Source: Xestospongia bergquistia (taxonomy: Eukaryota > Porifera > Demospongiae > Haplosclerida > Petrosiidae). From it: a DNA stretch of 64,000 nucleotides. The notes beneath the pieces are model-generated. The model searched no databases. It saw only the letters and a program-made list of their open reading frames with translations, and was not told where the DNA came from. Every line of letters begins with the position of its first letter. The first letter of the stretch is position 1. Below are positions 1-11,638 of the stretch, in pieces. The translations under genes and the position numbers were made by a program. The stretch spans positions 62,001-126,000 of the forward strand of contig OZ014414.1 in assembly GCA_963965975.1 (NCBI GenBank), read 5' to 3'.

Positions 1-607
1 ATTGATAATAGTTTGTATCTTTTCATATTTACATACTGAGAATAACACGAGATGTTGATATATGATATCACTAAGAGTGGTGTATTACTTTAGAAAGATC
101 AACAACTATCACGTTAGTAGATTAAACTTTAAAAAAGTATCAACCAAATTTTAATACATTTAAATTTAAAAAACAAACTGTTTACCAAGCAGCTATGAAT
201 GCCAGCTTATCACAACACCGGAATATTGAGGAATTACCCAATCATTGAGTCCTAGGAAATGTTTCTATTTCTTGTAGTAACCTTATTGTAGTTGTATATG
301 TATTGCTTGTGTAGGAGGACATCATGTCTATAGCATATGAAAACATCAGCTTTTTTGTTAATCGTTAAATGTTGTTCTTGCTAATAATATCAGATATCGT
401 AGAGTAGTACTCACAACTAAATTTAATCAATTTACTACAGTTTCCATAGCCTCACAATTATATACCATATATGGTCATAATTAAGGCTCTAACCTCTCCT
501 TCACATCCTTTGTAAAATTTCAACCCAGCCTCTTTTTCCTTGTTGTACTTCTTCCTCTTTAAAGTTCATGTGTCATAGCTCTTTCCTTTTTATAATTTTA
601 CAGGATA
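1..607. other. Non-coding upstream sequence with 3' splice site
   Basis: No convincing coding sequence is seen. A pyrimidine-rich stretch ending in an AG at about 601-602 lies just before the ATG at 608, and a TAA is in frame directly upstream of that ATG. This suggests that an intron in the 5' UTR of the next gene ends here. The rest is AT-rich sequence without recognisable signals. Confidence 0.5.
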
Positions 608-3523
608 ATGACTTCCTTTGTTACTGAAGAAGCTGTGTATTACAATGAAACCTTTCCTTCTTCTATATCAACTACATTTCATCCAGATACAACTTCTACA
701 GAATTAGAGGCCAAGGAGACACCTCTATTAAATGAATATGAACAACCCACTTCTCCTATGAAGAATTATGTTAAACTTGAACGAACGGATAATGATATCA
801 GTTCATCGTCATGCATTGAACAAGAAGAGATTCAACAAGTTGAAGTAGATATGATTAAGAATACAGAGGAAGAGAAGGAAAAAAGCAGTACTGTTCCTAC
901 AAACCAACCGTTGAAACAAGCATCAGAAATTGAAGAAATTTATGATAATCAGGAGCCAATGATTCCTCATGTGGCCTCTTTAATTCCTCCTTCAGAAGAT
1001 ATTGATCATTTAACAACAATGTCAATGAAAGAACGTGCAAAACTTCTAAAAAAGCAAATTTCAGGAGAAAAGGTGACCATTGAAGAGTTTGTTAAAAATG
1101 AACTACCAAAAACACTGGCAACGGAAGGTGAAGGTGTAGTACCTACGTCCAAATCAGCCTCCAATAAAAAACACATTCACACACCACCCCCTTGTGTGCG
1201 TGCTTCAACTAAAATCCCTCCTCCATTAATTTCTCCTAAACAAAAGAAAAGAGATTATTCTGATACCAAACTACAAGAACATAAGCAAAATAAATCAATT
1301 GAAATATCTTCACCTTTACCTGTGATACTTTCACCTGAAATTCCTCCACCTGGAACACCTGAAACAGAGTCCCTTCCAAAAGGGACTCCCCCTATAAAAC
1401 CTAAACCGACTATTCCAAAGAAACCGGTAAAGTCTTCAGTTCCATTAATGACAAATCCTAATCCTATGACACCTGGAACACCACCATTGAAGGAGAAACT
1501 CCTTCCTTTACAGTCTATACCCCCTCTAAAACCACCTACTCCTGTGACATCCCCTCTAAAACCATCAACCGCTGGGACTCCCCCTTTAAAGCCAGCTTCT
1601 CCTAGGACACCATTATTTACTCCTGAGATGCCTCTAAAATCTCCATCAATCCTAGAAACAAAGCCTGATCAATTTTCAGCAAAACAGCCCTCACAATCAT
1701 CACCCAATCAAAAATTCAATCGAAAAAGCTATGAACGAGCTCCTCTTCCCCCACAACCAAAACAAGAAAGTTCAGTTATTGCTTCAGAAGCACACAAAGT
1801 TAGATCTAACTATGAGCCAAGGTTGCCGAAACTACGTGAGAAAGTCATGCAACAACAAAAACAACTTAAAAACTCTGATAATGACACTTCTACAACAACT
1901 ATTACATTATCCTCAGATCATTCCCATCCTCCATTGAATTCTACTCTCTCTCCTCCCCTTCCACCATTGCACTCTGCTCCCTCTCCTTCTCCATCTCACC
2001 CAACCTCTTTTCCTCTCCTTCCTCCATTGAACCAAGCCCCATCTCTTCCCTTTCCTCCGTCATCTTCGGCTCCTCCTCTTCCTACACAGTCTTTATCATA
2101 TGGACAAAACCATGCTCTTCATTGTCCATTACCACCTTCACAACCTCCCTCACAATCATCTTCACTTCATTCAATTACTGAAGAACAAATTAGAGTGAAC
2201 GAAAATAAAGACAGCTCACCACCTCCTCCATTACCTCCACGTACTGAAGAAATGTTAGAAAATGCAGAAATCACACAAAATCAGGTTGATATTCAAGTTG
2301 TTAGACCTTCACCAGCTTTACCACCAAAAAGTACTTCGCCAAAAAAGGAGAAAGCTTCACAGCGAAAGGATAACTATTTTTTGAGTTTATTCAAACGCAA
2401 GGACAAAACTGATGAAGAAAAAATACCAGATAAAACTACACCCCAAGGTGCTCCCAGACGATCTACTATGGTTAACATGAGAATTCGACCACTCCCAGCA
2501 GAACCTAGAATCCACGCTGACCATGATGAAGATGACTATGATCGACCTGACAGTGTTATGTTTAGACCTCCGATGCCACCTCCAACAGAATTACATGTAT
2601 CACCTCTCTTCCTTCCGTCATCATATTCCGGACACTCTATATTTCTTCAGAATTCACCTATCAATCAAAATGTTTTTGACTCAACCCAAGAGAGTCGGGG
2701 ACCCTTTTACCCTAATCACCAACTTCTAGTTCCCCAACAAAGGCACTATTCCTCCTCTCCCCAACAAAGCTTCCGTCTTGCTCCCCCTGTGCAAGCCAGA
2801 CTGCCAAATAATCAAATTGGTTTTGCATTGCCTAAAAGAAGTCAGTCCTTTAATATTGCCAGTAATGATGTAGGGTATGTTGATGTTGATGATGATGGTT
2901 ATCAAAAAACAGACATAATTGAGAATATTAGAAAAACAACAGGTCCACACGCACAAGTCCCTCCTACAAATGACTATTCCCGAAGCATTGATTATGATTA
3001 TCCTGAAGTTAGAGGGTTTCGTAGTCTTCCTCGTAAAGCTGCACGTAGATCACAACCTCTTCCACCCAGAGGTCCTATCTCTCTTGATAAGCAGGACAAA
3101 CCATCAAGGCATCAACCCCTTGTAAAAGAAGACAGTTATGTTAACATGGATCCAGAACCAATGGAAAGTGACTATTATAATTCTGATGTAATACAGTCAT
3201 TATTGGATCATAATATGTTACAGAATAAACCAAAATCACCTCAAATATCAAGTTCAGTTGATGACATGAGTATTTATTATAATATCAGAGCTATTTCACC
3301 AAGTGAAGACTTACCTGAAGAGGTGAAACCAGTAGTTCCACCTAAGAGACGAAGTCATTCACTGATTCCTTCTGCAAACCCTTCTCCAGAGAAGTTATCT
3401 CATAAAGAACTTGAGATAGATACAGGTATTGATGCTGAAACTGGTCAGATGCGTAAACCACTTCCACCGAGAAATATTCCACGACGAGGGTTTTTGCTTG
3501 ATCAAACACCATCAATTGGTTGA
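608..3523 (+). CDS. Proline-rich, tyrosine-motif adaptor-like protein
   Basis: One 971-residue exon. An in-frame TAA sits immediately before the ATG, so this start is well set if the exon begins at the splice acceptor near 602. No folded domain is recognisable. Residues about 190-560 are dense in PxxP and PPLPP motifs, typical SH3-domain ligands, and basic-proline motifs recur near residues 800-830 and 950. Tyrosine motifs include a YVNM (Grb2/PI3K SH2-type) near residue 845, plus YEPR and YDYPE. The protein is acidic near its N-terminus and otherwise looks disordered. The likely role is a cytoplasmic signalling scaffold phosphorylated by tyrosine kinases; this is inference from motif content only. 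I do not recognise an orthologue. It lies upstream of, and on the same strand as, the p190-like gene, but with its own polyadenylation signal (AATAAA at 3756-3761). Confidence 0.8.
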   Translation: MTSFVTEEAVYYNETFPSSISTTFHPDTTSTELEAKETPLLNEYEQPTSPMKNYVKLERTDNDISSSSCIEQEEIQQVEVDMIKNTEEEKEKSSTVPTNQPLKQASEIEEIYDNQEPMIPHVASLIPPSEDIDHLTTMSMKERAKLLKKQISGEKVTIEEFVKNELPKTLATEGEGVVPTSKSASNKKHIHTPPPCVRASTKIPPPLISPKQKKRDYSDTKLQEHKQNKSIEISSPLPVILSPEIPPPGTPETESLPKGTPPIKPKPTIPKKPVKSSVPLMTNPNPMTPGTPPLKEKLLPLQSIPPLKPPTPVTSPLKPSTAGTPPLKPASPRTPLFTPEMPLKSPSILETKPDQFSAKQPSQSSPNQKFNRKSYERAPLPPQPKQESSVIASEAHKVRSNYEPRLPKLREKVMQQQKQLKNSDNDTSTTTITLSSDHSHPPLNSTLSPPLPPLHSAPSPSPSHPTSFPLLPPLNQAPSLPFPPSSSAPPLPTQSLSYGQNHALHCPLPPSQPPSQSSSLHSITEEQIRVNENKDSSPPPPLPPRTEEMLENAEITQNQVDIQVVRPSPALPPKSTSPKKEKASQRKDNYFLSLFKRKDKTDEEKIPDKTTPQGAPRRSTMVNMRIRPLPAEPRIHADHDEDDYDRPDSVMFRPPMPPPTELHVSPLFLPSSYSGHSIFLQNSPINQNVFDSTQESRGPFYPNHQLLVPQQRHYSSSPQQSFRLAPPVQARLPNNQIGFALPKRSQSFNIASNDVGYVDVDDDGYQKTDIIENIRKTTGPHAQVPPTNDYSRSIDYDYPEVRGFRSLPRKAARRSQPLPPRGPISLDKQDKPSRHQPLVKEDSYVNMDPEPMESDYYNSDVIQSLLDHNMLQNKPKSPQISSSVDDMSIYYNIRAISPSEDLPEEVKPVVPPKRRSHSLIPSANPSPEKLSHKELEIDTGIDAETGQMRKPLPPRNIPRRGFLLDQTPSIG

Positions 3524-4363
3524 ATCACAATAATATTTGTTTTAATACTTTTGTAAACATTTATATATATGTAAATATTTACTTATTAATATTTTTATTA
3601 TTTGTGTGTTTATATTGACTTTTTGTAAATTATGTTTGTTGTTCTTAGTTGAAATGATGAAAAGTTTTTGGAATATATTTTGTATCTTTTGAATACATGC
3701 TTGTGAGTTACATAAAAACTTTTAATACCAATCTCTTCTTTCTATAATGAAGATAAATAAAGATTCCAGGCTTTGATTTGTTATAACATTTGGCAGTTGT
3801 ATACATGTAATACACCTTGTTAAAATGTTTATTAACCTATGTAAGAATAATTTTGGACTAAAGTGTACCATCCACTATGCAACTTTATTGCTAAGTAAAA
3901 GGTCACTTTCAGCAAACAACAGCAGTGGGTTTCTGTATTTCCTAGCAACAATTTTGCTCACAACATAACATGTTTGGGCAGACATTTTGTTATGAGTCAT
4001 GGTGAATAGTTTTGACGTTTTATTTGTGGTGTAGTGCCTATTTGCAATATTATTGCACTAAATATAAACTGTATTCTGTTTAATTTGATGGAACAACATT
4101 GCCAACAACTTATTACATACATCATGTAACTATCCACTGTACAATTTTCTTACAAGCAACATGTTGTTGCTCATTATTTGCGAAATGTTGCACTGTTGAT
4201 GGTAGTCTTAATATTTCTTTAGCGATAAGAAGTTAGGATTCATGTAGGCTGGGTCAAATGAATCTGATAATTGTTATGTTAATTGCTATACCACATTGTA
4301 TTAATAAAAACTACGCGAGGTATCTCGTATCAGTGAGTCGTTGTATCTTTACTACTGTCTACG
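3524..4363. other. 3' UTR and intergenic spacer
   Basis: AT-rich sequence following the proline-rich gene. AATAAA at 3756-3761 is the best poly(A) signal. The remaining ~600 bp should hold the promoter of the GTPase gene at 4364; no TATA box or other clear element stands out and no ORF is credible. Confidence 0.5.
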
Positions 4364-7300
4364 ATGGCGCTTAGAGTGTATCGCGTAGTTGTAGTCGGTT
4401 GTCCTCGTTGTGTATTAACAGGAGATACTGGAAAAAGAGAAGGGGTTGGCAAAAGCTGCTTCTGCAATCGATTCGTAAGATCTGACACATTCTCTTTGCA
4501 TCATGATTCAGTTTTCAGTGAAAGAGAATGGCGTAATAACTCTGTATATAATGGAGATCACTTCATTTACTGGGGAGCCGCTACAAAAAGATTACAAGAT
4601 GGTACTAGAGCTAGATTCCAAGTTGTAGAACAAACAGAATTCTACAACATAAATAATGGAAATATATCTTTCCCTGCAGAGGAAGACTACATCTCTAGAG
4701 CTTGTTCTACTCACTTTATCTCCAGAGGTAAAGTAGCATATAAACTACACAGTGAAGAGGAATATACTATACCTAGCTCACTAAAGCATAAAGGTTCATT
4801 GCCTTCACGAGCAACACAGCTATTCCCAAATAATGAATTCAGTGAAGGGAAAGGAGTTACTGGGTTTATATGTTTGTTTGACCCTACCTTGCAAGGAGAA
4901 GACATCAAGCTTCAAGTTGACTTCCTCTCTAAACTCATCCAAGAACTTGTCAAAACTAAGCGTAGGGTGATACTTGCCTGTACTAAATGTGACGAAGCTA
5001 ATGAGGACCGAATACAACTTGGAGCAAACTTGGCAGCTACAGTCATTCCAAAGAAACCAATTCCTTTTGTTCAGACATCGGCAAAGGAAGGTGTCAATAT
5101 TGAAGATGTCTTTTTCCATGTTGTTAGCCCTAACAAAAAAAGGAGTTTTGTTCGAAATGGCAAGAACTCTCCTGCAGGTCTCTTGCCTACTTATTCAGAA
5201 GTTGTTCTTTCACGTGGTCACAATGAAACATATGCTATGAACACTTTCAATCGTGTTATAAAAGAGAACGTTCAACAGTTTTCCACAGAATGGAGTGACA
5301 TATGGCCTCTTTTACAAAGAAACCCAGCATGTGTCCAAGCTGTTGAAGTTCTTGGCATAGAGAAGGCACGTAAAGTATTTTGTCAGCGTCTCATGGAAAT
5401 CAAAGTCAATGAAGTACGAGGAACACATCCTAAAACTCGAAAATTAGACCAACAAAGAACAAAAAACATTCAGAGTGAGCTGATGGAAGCATTTAATGGC
5501 CATCCTGACTTAGGGTGAGTGTTAGAGTACATAGTTGTCATGTCATTGCAATTATAAAAACAGCATAAGCAATGTGTTAATATGTACTTTTTAGTTGGAT
5601 TCTGTTTGGTACTAAACAGGAAAAGTATGTTCATAATAACATTTATACTTATATTAGGGTGAGCTAATCAAACTTTGTGTGTCCCCTATTAGGGATTGGT
5701 TGGGAAGGGTTTATAATCAAACCTAAAAGAATCAAGGATGTTACTAGTTGTTTTGATCCTTTAACTTTTTTCTTAAAATTAATGTTATTAGTAAAGTCTT
5801 AGATCATATCTTGCATGTTCATTGGCTAAAGTCTGTGTAACAACAATAATAAAGGAAGTAAAGTTGATACAAATTTACTCTATCAAGCCACTTCTTGTTA
5901 ATTAGCAATGTCATGTTGGCAACTGACACTTAGGGTTATTTGACAGGTCTGTATTAATTGTGTGACCAATTAGTTTAGTTGTCAAAACTTATGAGTAATA
6001 TATGAGAGGCTTTGTTTAATAAGGTCTTCCTCCAGACACTATCATATTTTAATAAAAGGATACAGTATATATGAGCAGGTATTAAGACATAAAGTATTAG
6101 ATTGATTCCCTTATATCTATGAGGTATATTTATACACCGACATAAGGTCAACTTCATATGAACTTAACCACAGCTATAAGGTATACCTCTAATTATGGTT
6201 TCTCTTTCAAGTGGGTAAGCTAAATCAACAACTTGATAGAGAAGCAAAAAAGTGATGCCTGTCTGGCAGTGTTAGGTGTTCATAGTAACAAATGGAGGAG
6301 GACAGTAGCTTGAGTTATATTACGAATACTCACTTTTGAGGTATCAAGTGAATAACTGAACATCTCTTTTTGTAGTAAAAAAATTATTAATAGCTTACAT
6401 TATGTAACAACAATTTGACCTAAAGGTATTATTGGTATTGCAAAATTAACCAAATACATGTGGTTTCCTTGTATTTTGTAAAATCATACCATATTTAGTA
6501 AGGGCAATTAGCATCCTTTTAGTATGACATGAACTATGTGGATATCCTGACTTTTAGTCAGTAAGAATGATCACATTTGTTTAAGGTGTGGAGAGACTCA
6601 AGTCATTTCCATGGAAGATATTGGATTTCAACTGTTTAAAGTTTCTATATTAGTGTAATTACTGTGATATACACTAATAATATGATGTAGTAGTATTTGT
6701 TTAAAGATAAATATGTCTAAGGCACATGACACAATTATTCAATTTACACGTTCATACAATCCAGTATGGAGTTGACAAATGTTTTTATTCATATTGATCT
6801 TCAAGTACAGATCAGCTGACATGACTGCTTATTTCAAATAGTCAGCTGTGTGGGAAACAAGTGTCCTTTGTAATTTTGTTACAGTATATTCCCAGGACAC
6901 TGATCCATGGAATGCTACTTATTTGTGTAGGCTGTGATGTTCACTTAATACTATATAAACATATAGCATACCATGATTTGTTATGGTGTAAAGGTAAATA
7001 CCTGTTAACTAATGATGAATATTAAACTATGCATAACGTAGTTACAAACGTAAGAACATTTTATTATTTCTCTTTTATGTCTCTTTTGATAGGAGTGATT
7101 GTATGTATGACTTTGTGTACTCTCCAAGTCCAGCTAGTACCCCTAGGAATGGCAAATCCTCTTCATCTGATGCACCAACACCTTCTGTTACCCCATGTAA
7201 TACTCCAATAAAAGGCTCAAGTGTGCCTGATTCCTCATCTGGTTTTTTCCCAAAGTCTCCACCCCCTCTACCCCCTACTAGTAGCATACCATCTTTGTCA

Positions 7301-9782
7301 TTGGAAGGTACACCAACTAGAACAGCACTCTTTTCTCCGACTAGAACCAGTCAAACTCTTCCTTTATTGGCTGCCACCAAACTAAACCGATCTAGTGAAC
7401 TATTGGCATGCTTACCAAAATTTGATGCCGACATACCAAGACATTCAAGTTTACGATATCGTAACCGTACCCTCCCTCCCTTACCGACAGCAGAGCAGTT
7501 TTCTCCAACAAAACGACTTTCTAATGCATCTTTAACAAAATCTCAACCACAACTTGATGATTCTGGAAGCTTTACTAGCAGCAGTACACTTGACAGACAG
7601 CAGCGACGTTTATCATCATCAATGGATTGCTTGCTAAATGATGATATATTATTTGAAGAAGATGAAGTTGACTGTGAAGTTGATAAAGATGCTTCACCGT
7701 ATCTACAGCCTGTAGAAATACGAAAAGCTATGAATAAATATTACAGTGATACAGAAAGACCAGTTGTGTCATCAATGAAGCTTCCAAGACAAAGAACACA
7801 CTTTCCAATACCTTCTGATTTTCTAATGAATGACCATTATCGTCTTGAAAGGTCAAAATCATGTAGAGATAGGTCAAATACTATGCCTGCCATAGGTTCA
7901 AGTCCTCACTTAAGCACAAGTAAGCTAATTGCTATTTTTATGGACTATTGGTAATGATTTTATTTATTTGATAGCTCCCAAACCACCTCTTCCTCCTAAA
8001 TCTCTTACAATGCGAAATGAGAGCCCTCTGCTAGCTATGACAATTGCTAGTCCAGGAGGAGGTCAAACATCTCTGGATTACCCTTCTGAGTGTGTTCACA
8101 ATATTCTTAGTGATAGCATCTCTCCTAATATACTGGATTCCCACAAACCAGCTGATGACACTAGTTCTATTGCTAGTGGACCCTTTGCTGAAATTGATGA
8201 TGAACAGGATAAAACATCAGTTGGTTCCATTCCACATGGAGAACAGCAAAGTTCATTTAGTCGTACACCTGACCACCCTCATTTCTCTGCTACTTTGCCA
8301 CTAAGACGTCGTAACTTTAACAGAAGTCTTAGTCCTCTTCCTCGTGGACAAGACATTTCTCCTTACATAACAACATCTAGTACCAGAACATCTCCTGAAA
8401 GAGAAAATCTTTATGCTAGTATACCAGCTGATGATGAATATTTAACTATGAAACCAGGTGTTAGCTTGGAAGAACTTCTGTCTGATTCAAGGAAACCACG
8501 CAGTACGTCAGTGCCAACTGTTCAATCAGTTATTAAAAAACTTCAGTTTGCTACAAGAAGTGAAAGTGATACCAATTCATCACCTGCTCGACGAAAACGA
8601 GGGTCAGATATATCAGTACAATCTATTAAATCAACAAAGTCATCATCTATTGTTGAATCAGTAATTGAAGAGGATTCCCCATTGTTTTCTTTACAACGTC
8701 CTTCCGTTGTCTCTGTTGATCGACCACTTCCGCCTTCTCCTACCAAACTTCGTCGAGTTGCCTCTAATTCAGGTAAACATGGAGATAACAACATCTATGA
8801 AAGTATAGATGAAAATGAAGAGTGGTTCCAACAATTAAAGAGAGAAAGAATGCTACGACATCAACAAAAGATGGATCAATTGGCTCAAATCAGTACTGAA
8901 CTGGCCACCAATTGTAATCAAATAATGGAAATGTTTTTAGCTTCACCGGAAGTTCAAGAGTTATGGTTAAACACAGTAAAGTCCATTTTGCCAGAATTTC
9001 AGCCACCTACTGAAACAACAATTCAGCCATTAACTGTCAATCCTGAATACTTTATCAGTTATATTAAATCACATTCTAAAGCTCCAGTCATTATTACAGA
9101 TACACCTGTTGACCAAGAAGATTCTCACATTGATAGTGATAATAAAGAAGAAGATAAATTGCTTTCATCCGGGCATCGGAAATTAGCAGTTACCGATAGT
9201 GTAGTTGAGAGAATGAACCAAGAACTACAACAAAAATCAAGTAGCTCTTCAGAAAGTGAAGGAGAGGATGATGATGTTGAACTAGACAATGAAGATGAAG
9301 AAAATGTTCTGGAAAGTCCTACTTTTGATTGGGCCGCATTATTAAATCATGGTGCTGGACAAACAGACAGCCTTGGTAGTGAAATAGGAAGAGCACTATC
9401 AATCATTCATCAGAAATTCAATGAAAAATATATAAATGATGATCATCTTCATATAAGTGAAGGTGACAATGACTCAGAGAATGACAACTTTGAAAATAAT
9501 GAGTCGGAAGGTGAAGAACACTATACCAGTAGTGACGATGAGTATGTAGAAGGTGGTATATCAGATATGCCAACAATACCTTACTCAAGTGCCTACCTTG
9601 CATCTCCAGCAACTTCAAGTACTCATATAGTATCAGTGAGTCCCATCCATCAAATAAAACAGAGTTCGGCTGGTACTCCACCTTTATCTGCCGATAATCA
9701 CAGTAGTTCTTATGTTGTTCAAAATGGTCATTTATCTGTTTGTCAACTCAACTCACTCGACTCTGGTATTTCTTCTAAATAA
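4364..9782 (+). CDS. p190RhoGAP-like GTPase/FF-domain protein lacking RhoGAP
   Basis: Three exons, 4364-5514, 7093-7919 and 7975-9782, join in phase to give about 1261 residues. The N-terminal ~260 residues match the GTPase domain of p190RhoGAP (ARHGAP5/ARHGAP35): P-loop EGVGKSCFCNRF, the DHFIYWG segment, the NKxD-type motif TKCDE and the SAK motif TSAKEG. Residues ~285-365 form an FF domain containing WPLLQRNPACVQAV. In the second and third exons folded domains give way to Ser/Pro-rich sequence with SH3-ligand motifs (PPLPPK), acidic Ser/Glu tracts and one helical segment around EEWFQQLKRERMLRHQQK. The further FF repeats, pseudo-GTPase domains and catalytic RhoGAP domain of animal p190 proteins are not seen before the stop. 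The first intron (1578 bp) is unusually long for this locus and shows no additional conserved exon. Likely a cytoplasmic Rho-pathway scaffold or GTPase-like switch. Domain assignment is firm; function is inferred. Confidence 0.85.
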
Positions 9783-11638
9783 TAATCATGATCTATTATT
9801 TTAAAATATTGTGTATGCATATTTTTCTTCACTCAATCAATTTTTTAATTAACTTATTTTGATTTCAACAAGAAAATGTGTTAGTAAAATGTGATTTATA
9901 TGTGTTGATGTGCCTTTTCTCTTTTAAAATAACAAGGAATAATAACTAAATAGAAAGTTACTTATTGATTTTTGATTTAAAGGTTTTCTCACGTGATTAT
10001 TTACTATTTTGTGGCCAAATTATTGCAAATGTGTGGTCAAATTAAGTCAGAAACTTGTAAACTCACGTGAGAAAAATTTTAAATTTCTGGAGGGAGTTTT
10101 TAAAATAAGTTAGAACTTAAATGATTTACGCAATTGGCCAATACAGAAATGCTAATATGTGACGTGTAGGAGAAATAGAGAGATGAAATATTTAACAAAC
10201 AAAAATAAAGAAAGATATTTAAATGTTTAAGGATTTAACAATTAGTCATAACATATCCACTGTAAAGTCATTCAGTGGTTCCTAAAACACAAGCAGTGTT
10301 ACCTCTCTAGATGGCAACAGAATGTCTCTGCAGGATCTATATTGAAAAGACTTAGGCTCCCCTATGACTTTCTTCTTTAGGCTTTCAGTATTATCAGCCA
10401 CTTCAGCAATTTCTCTTGTGACTAAATGAGTACAAGACAATGTATCAGGATATAAAAGCATCCCATGTCAACTTTTCCATGAAATCAATGTAACTCAATC
10501 TGGTGGTTTCCCACTCAAATATAATGATTACAATTTAGATAAACATCTGTGATTGCATAGATAGTACTCTACTATCTATGGTGATTGATAAAAATCAATG
10601 TATAATGTTAGAAAATGAAGGTCATTTAGCAAAGCCACAGACTCTTGCCGTTGTTGCAAGAAGGTGAACATTAGTCAGGAGAATTTTCTAACAAATAGTT
10701 GAAGGTATCTTGCATTGTAGGTACATCCTACATACTATTGTGATACATAAATGATGGAGGTGGATGGTCATGGCTTTCAGACCAACTAACTAGAGCATTA
10801 TCAATTGATTGAAGTGAACGGTCACATAATTTAAGTAGGAGATGTGTTTCATTAGATAGATCTACAGAACTAGCAGCTGAAGTGAAAAGGTGGAAGGAGC
10901 AACCTGGACTTCACACACTTCTTATACCCAAGCCACCATAACTCACTGGTAGAGAATTTTTTGACCAGCTGAGTGGTTACTGACCATATCAATTTCATAA
11001 TTTTATTCAAGATACATCTAAACAAAGTGTTATAATGTTTAGACTGAAAGATGGAAACATAGTGTTAGTTTGTGGACTTGTAAGACTTATTGAGAAATAG
11101 AATAACATTGTTAGCATGGAAACGGGTGAGCCTGTCTCCTAAAATAGAGAAGAGTCTACATGTTTCACTTAAACTACAGTAGATACATTTCTAGTTGTCA
11201 ATAAGTGTACCAAGGAGTGTGACATTATTAGAGTGGATCACACAAAACACTGGTGATTACCAGTACAATTGGTAGCTAGACAACAAAATATACAACCCAC
11301 AGCAATAAGCCTTCACCCTTTCTTCTCAAGAGCAACAACAAAAAGAAAGGGTACAGACAAACATGGGGATAATATCTAAAAGGAAGGGATAACCAAAAGT
11401 CTCTGGCTCCCTAAATGTCATGATTTAGTAATTATATATAAGAAGAATAATTAATATTACTATTAATATTATAGAACATGTGATAACAACATACAATAAT
11501 ACATTAAATAATACTGATAACTTAATACAAAGCTTGAAATAGAAGGCATACTTAATACAAGTTGAAAAACATGTGTATACAACACTCTAACATGTATTGA
11601 ATAGTCAAGAACCACAAAGTACTGATGAGAGTTAACTA
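9783..11638. other. Intergenic region between convergent genes
   Basis: About 1.86 kb between the stops of two convergent genes, holding their 3' UTRs. No credible ORF, tRNA or transposase fragment is seen. One feature stands out: TTCTCACGTGA at 9986-9996 and its reverse complement at 10063-10073, an 88-bp inverted pair of CACGTG palindromes. The rest is low-complexity, AT-rich sequence. Confidence 0.5.
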
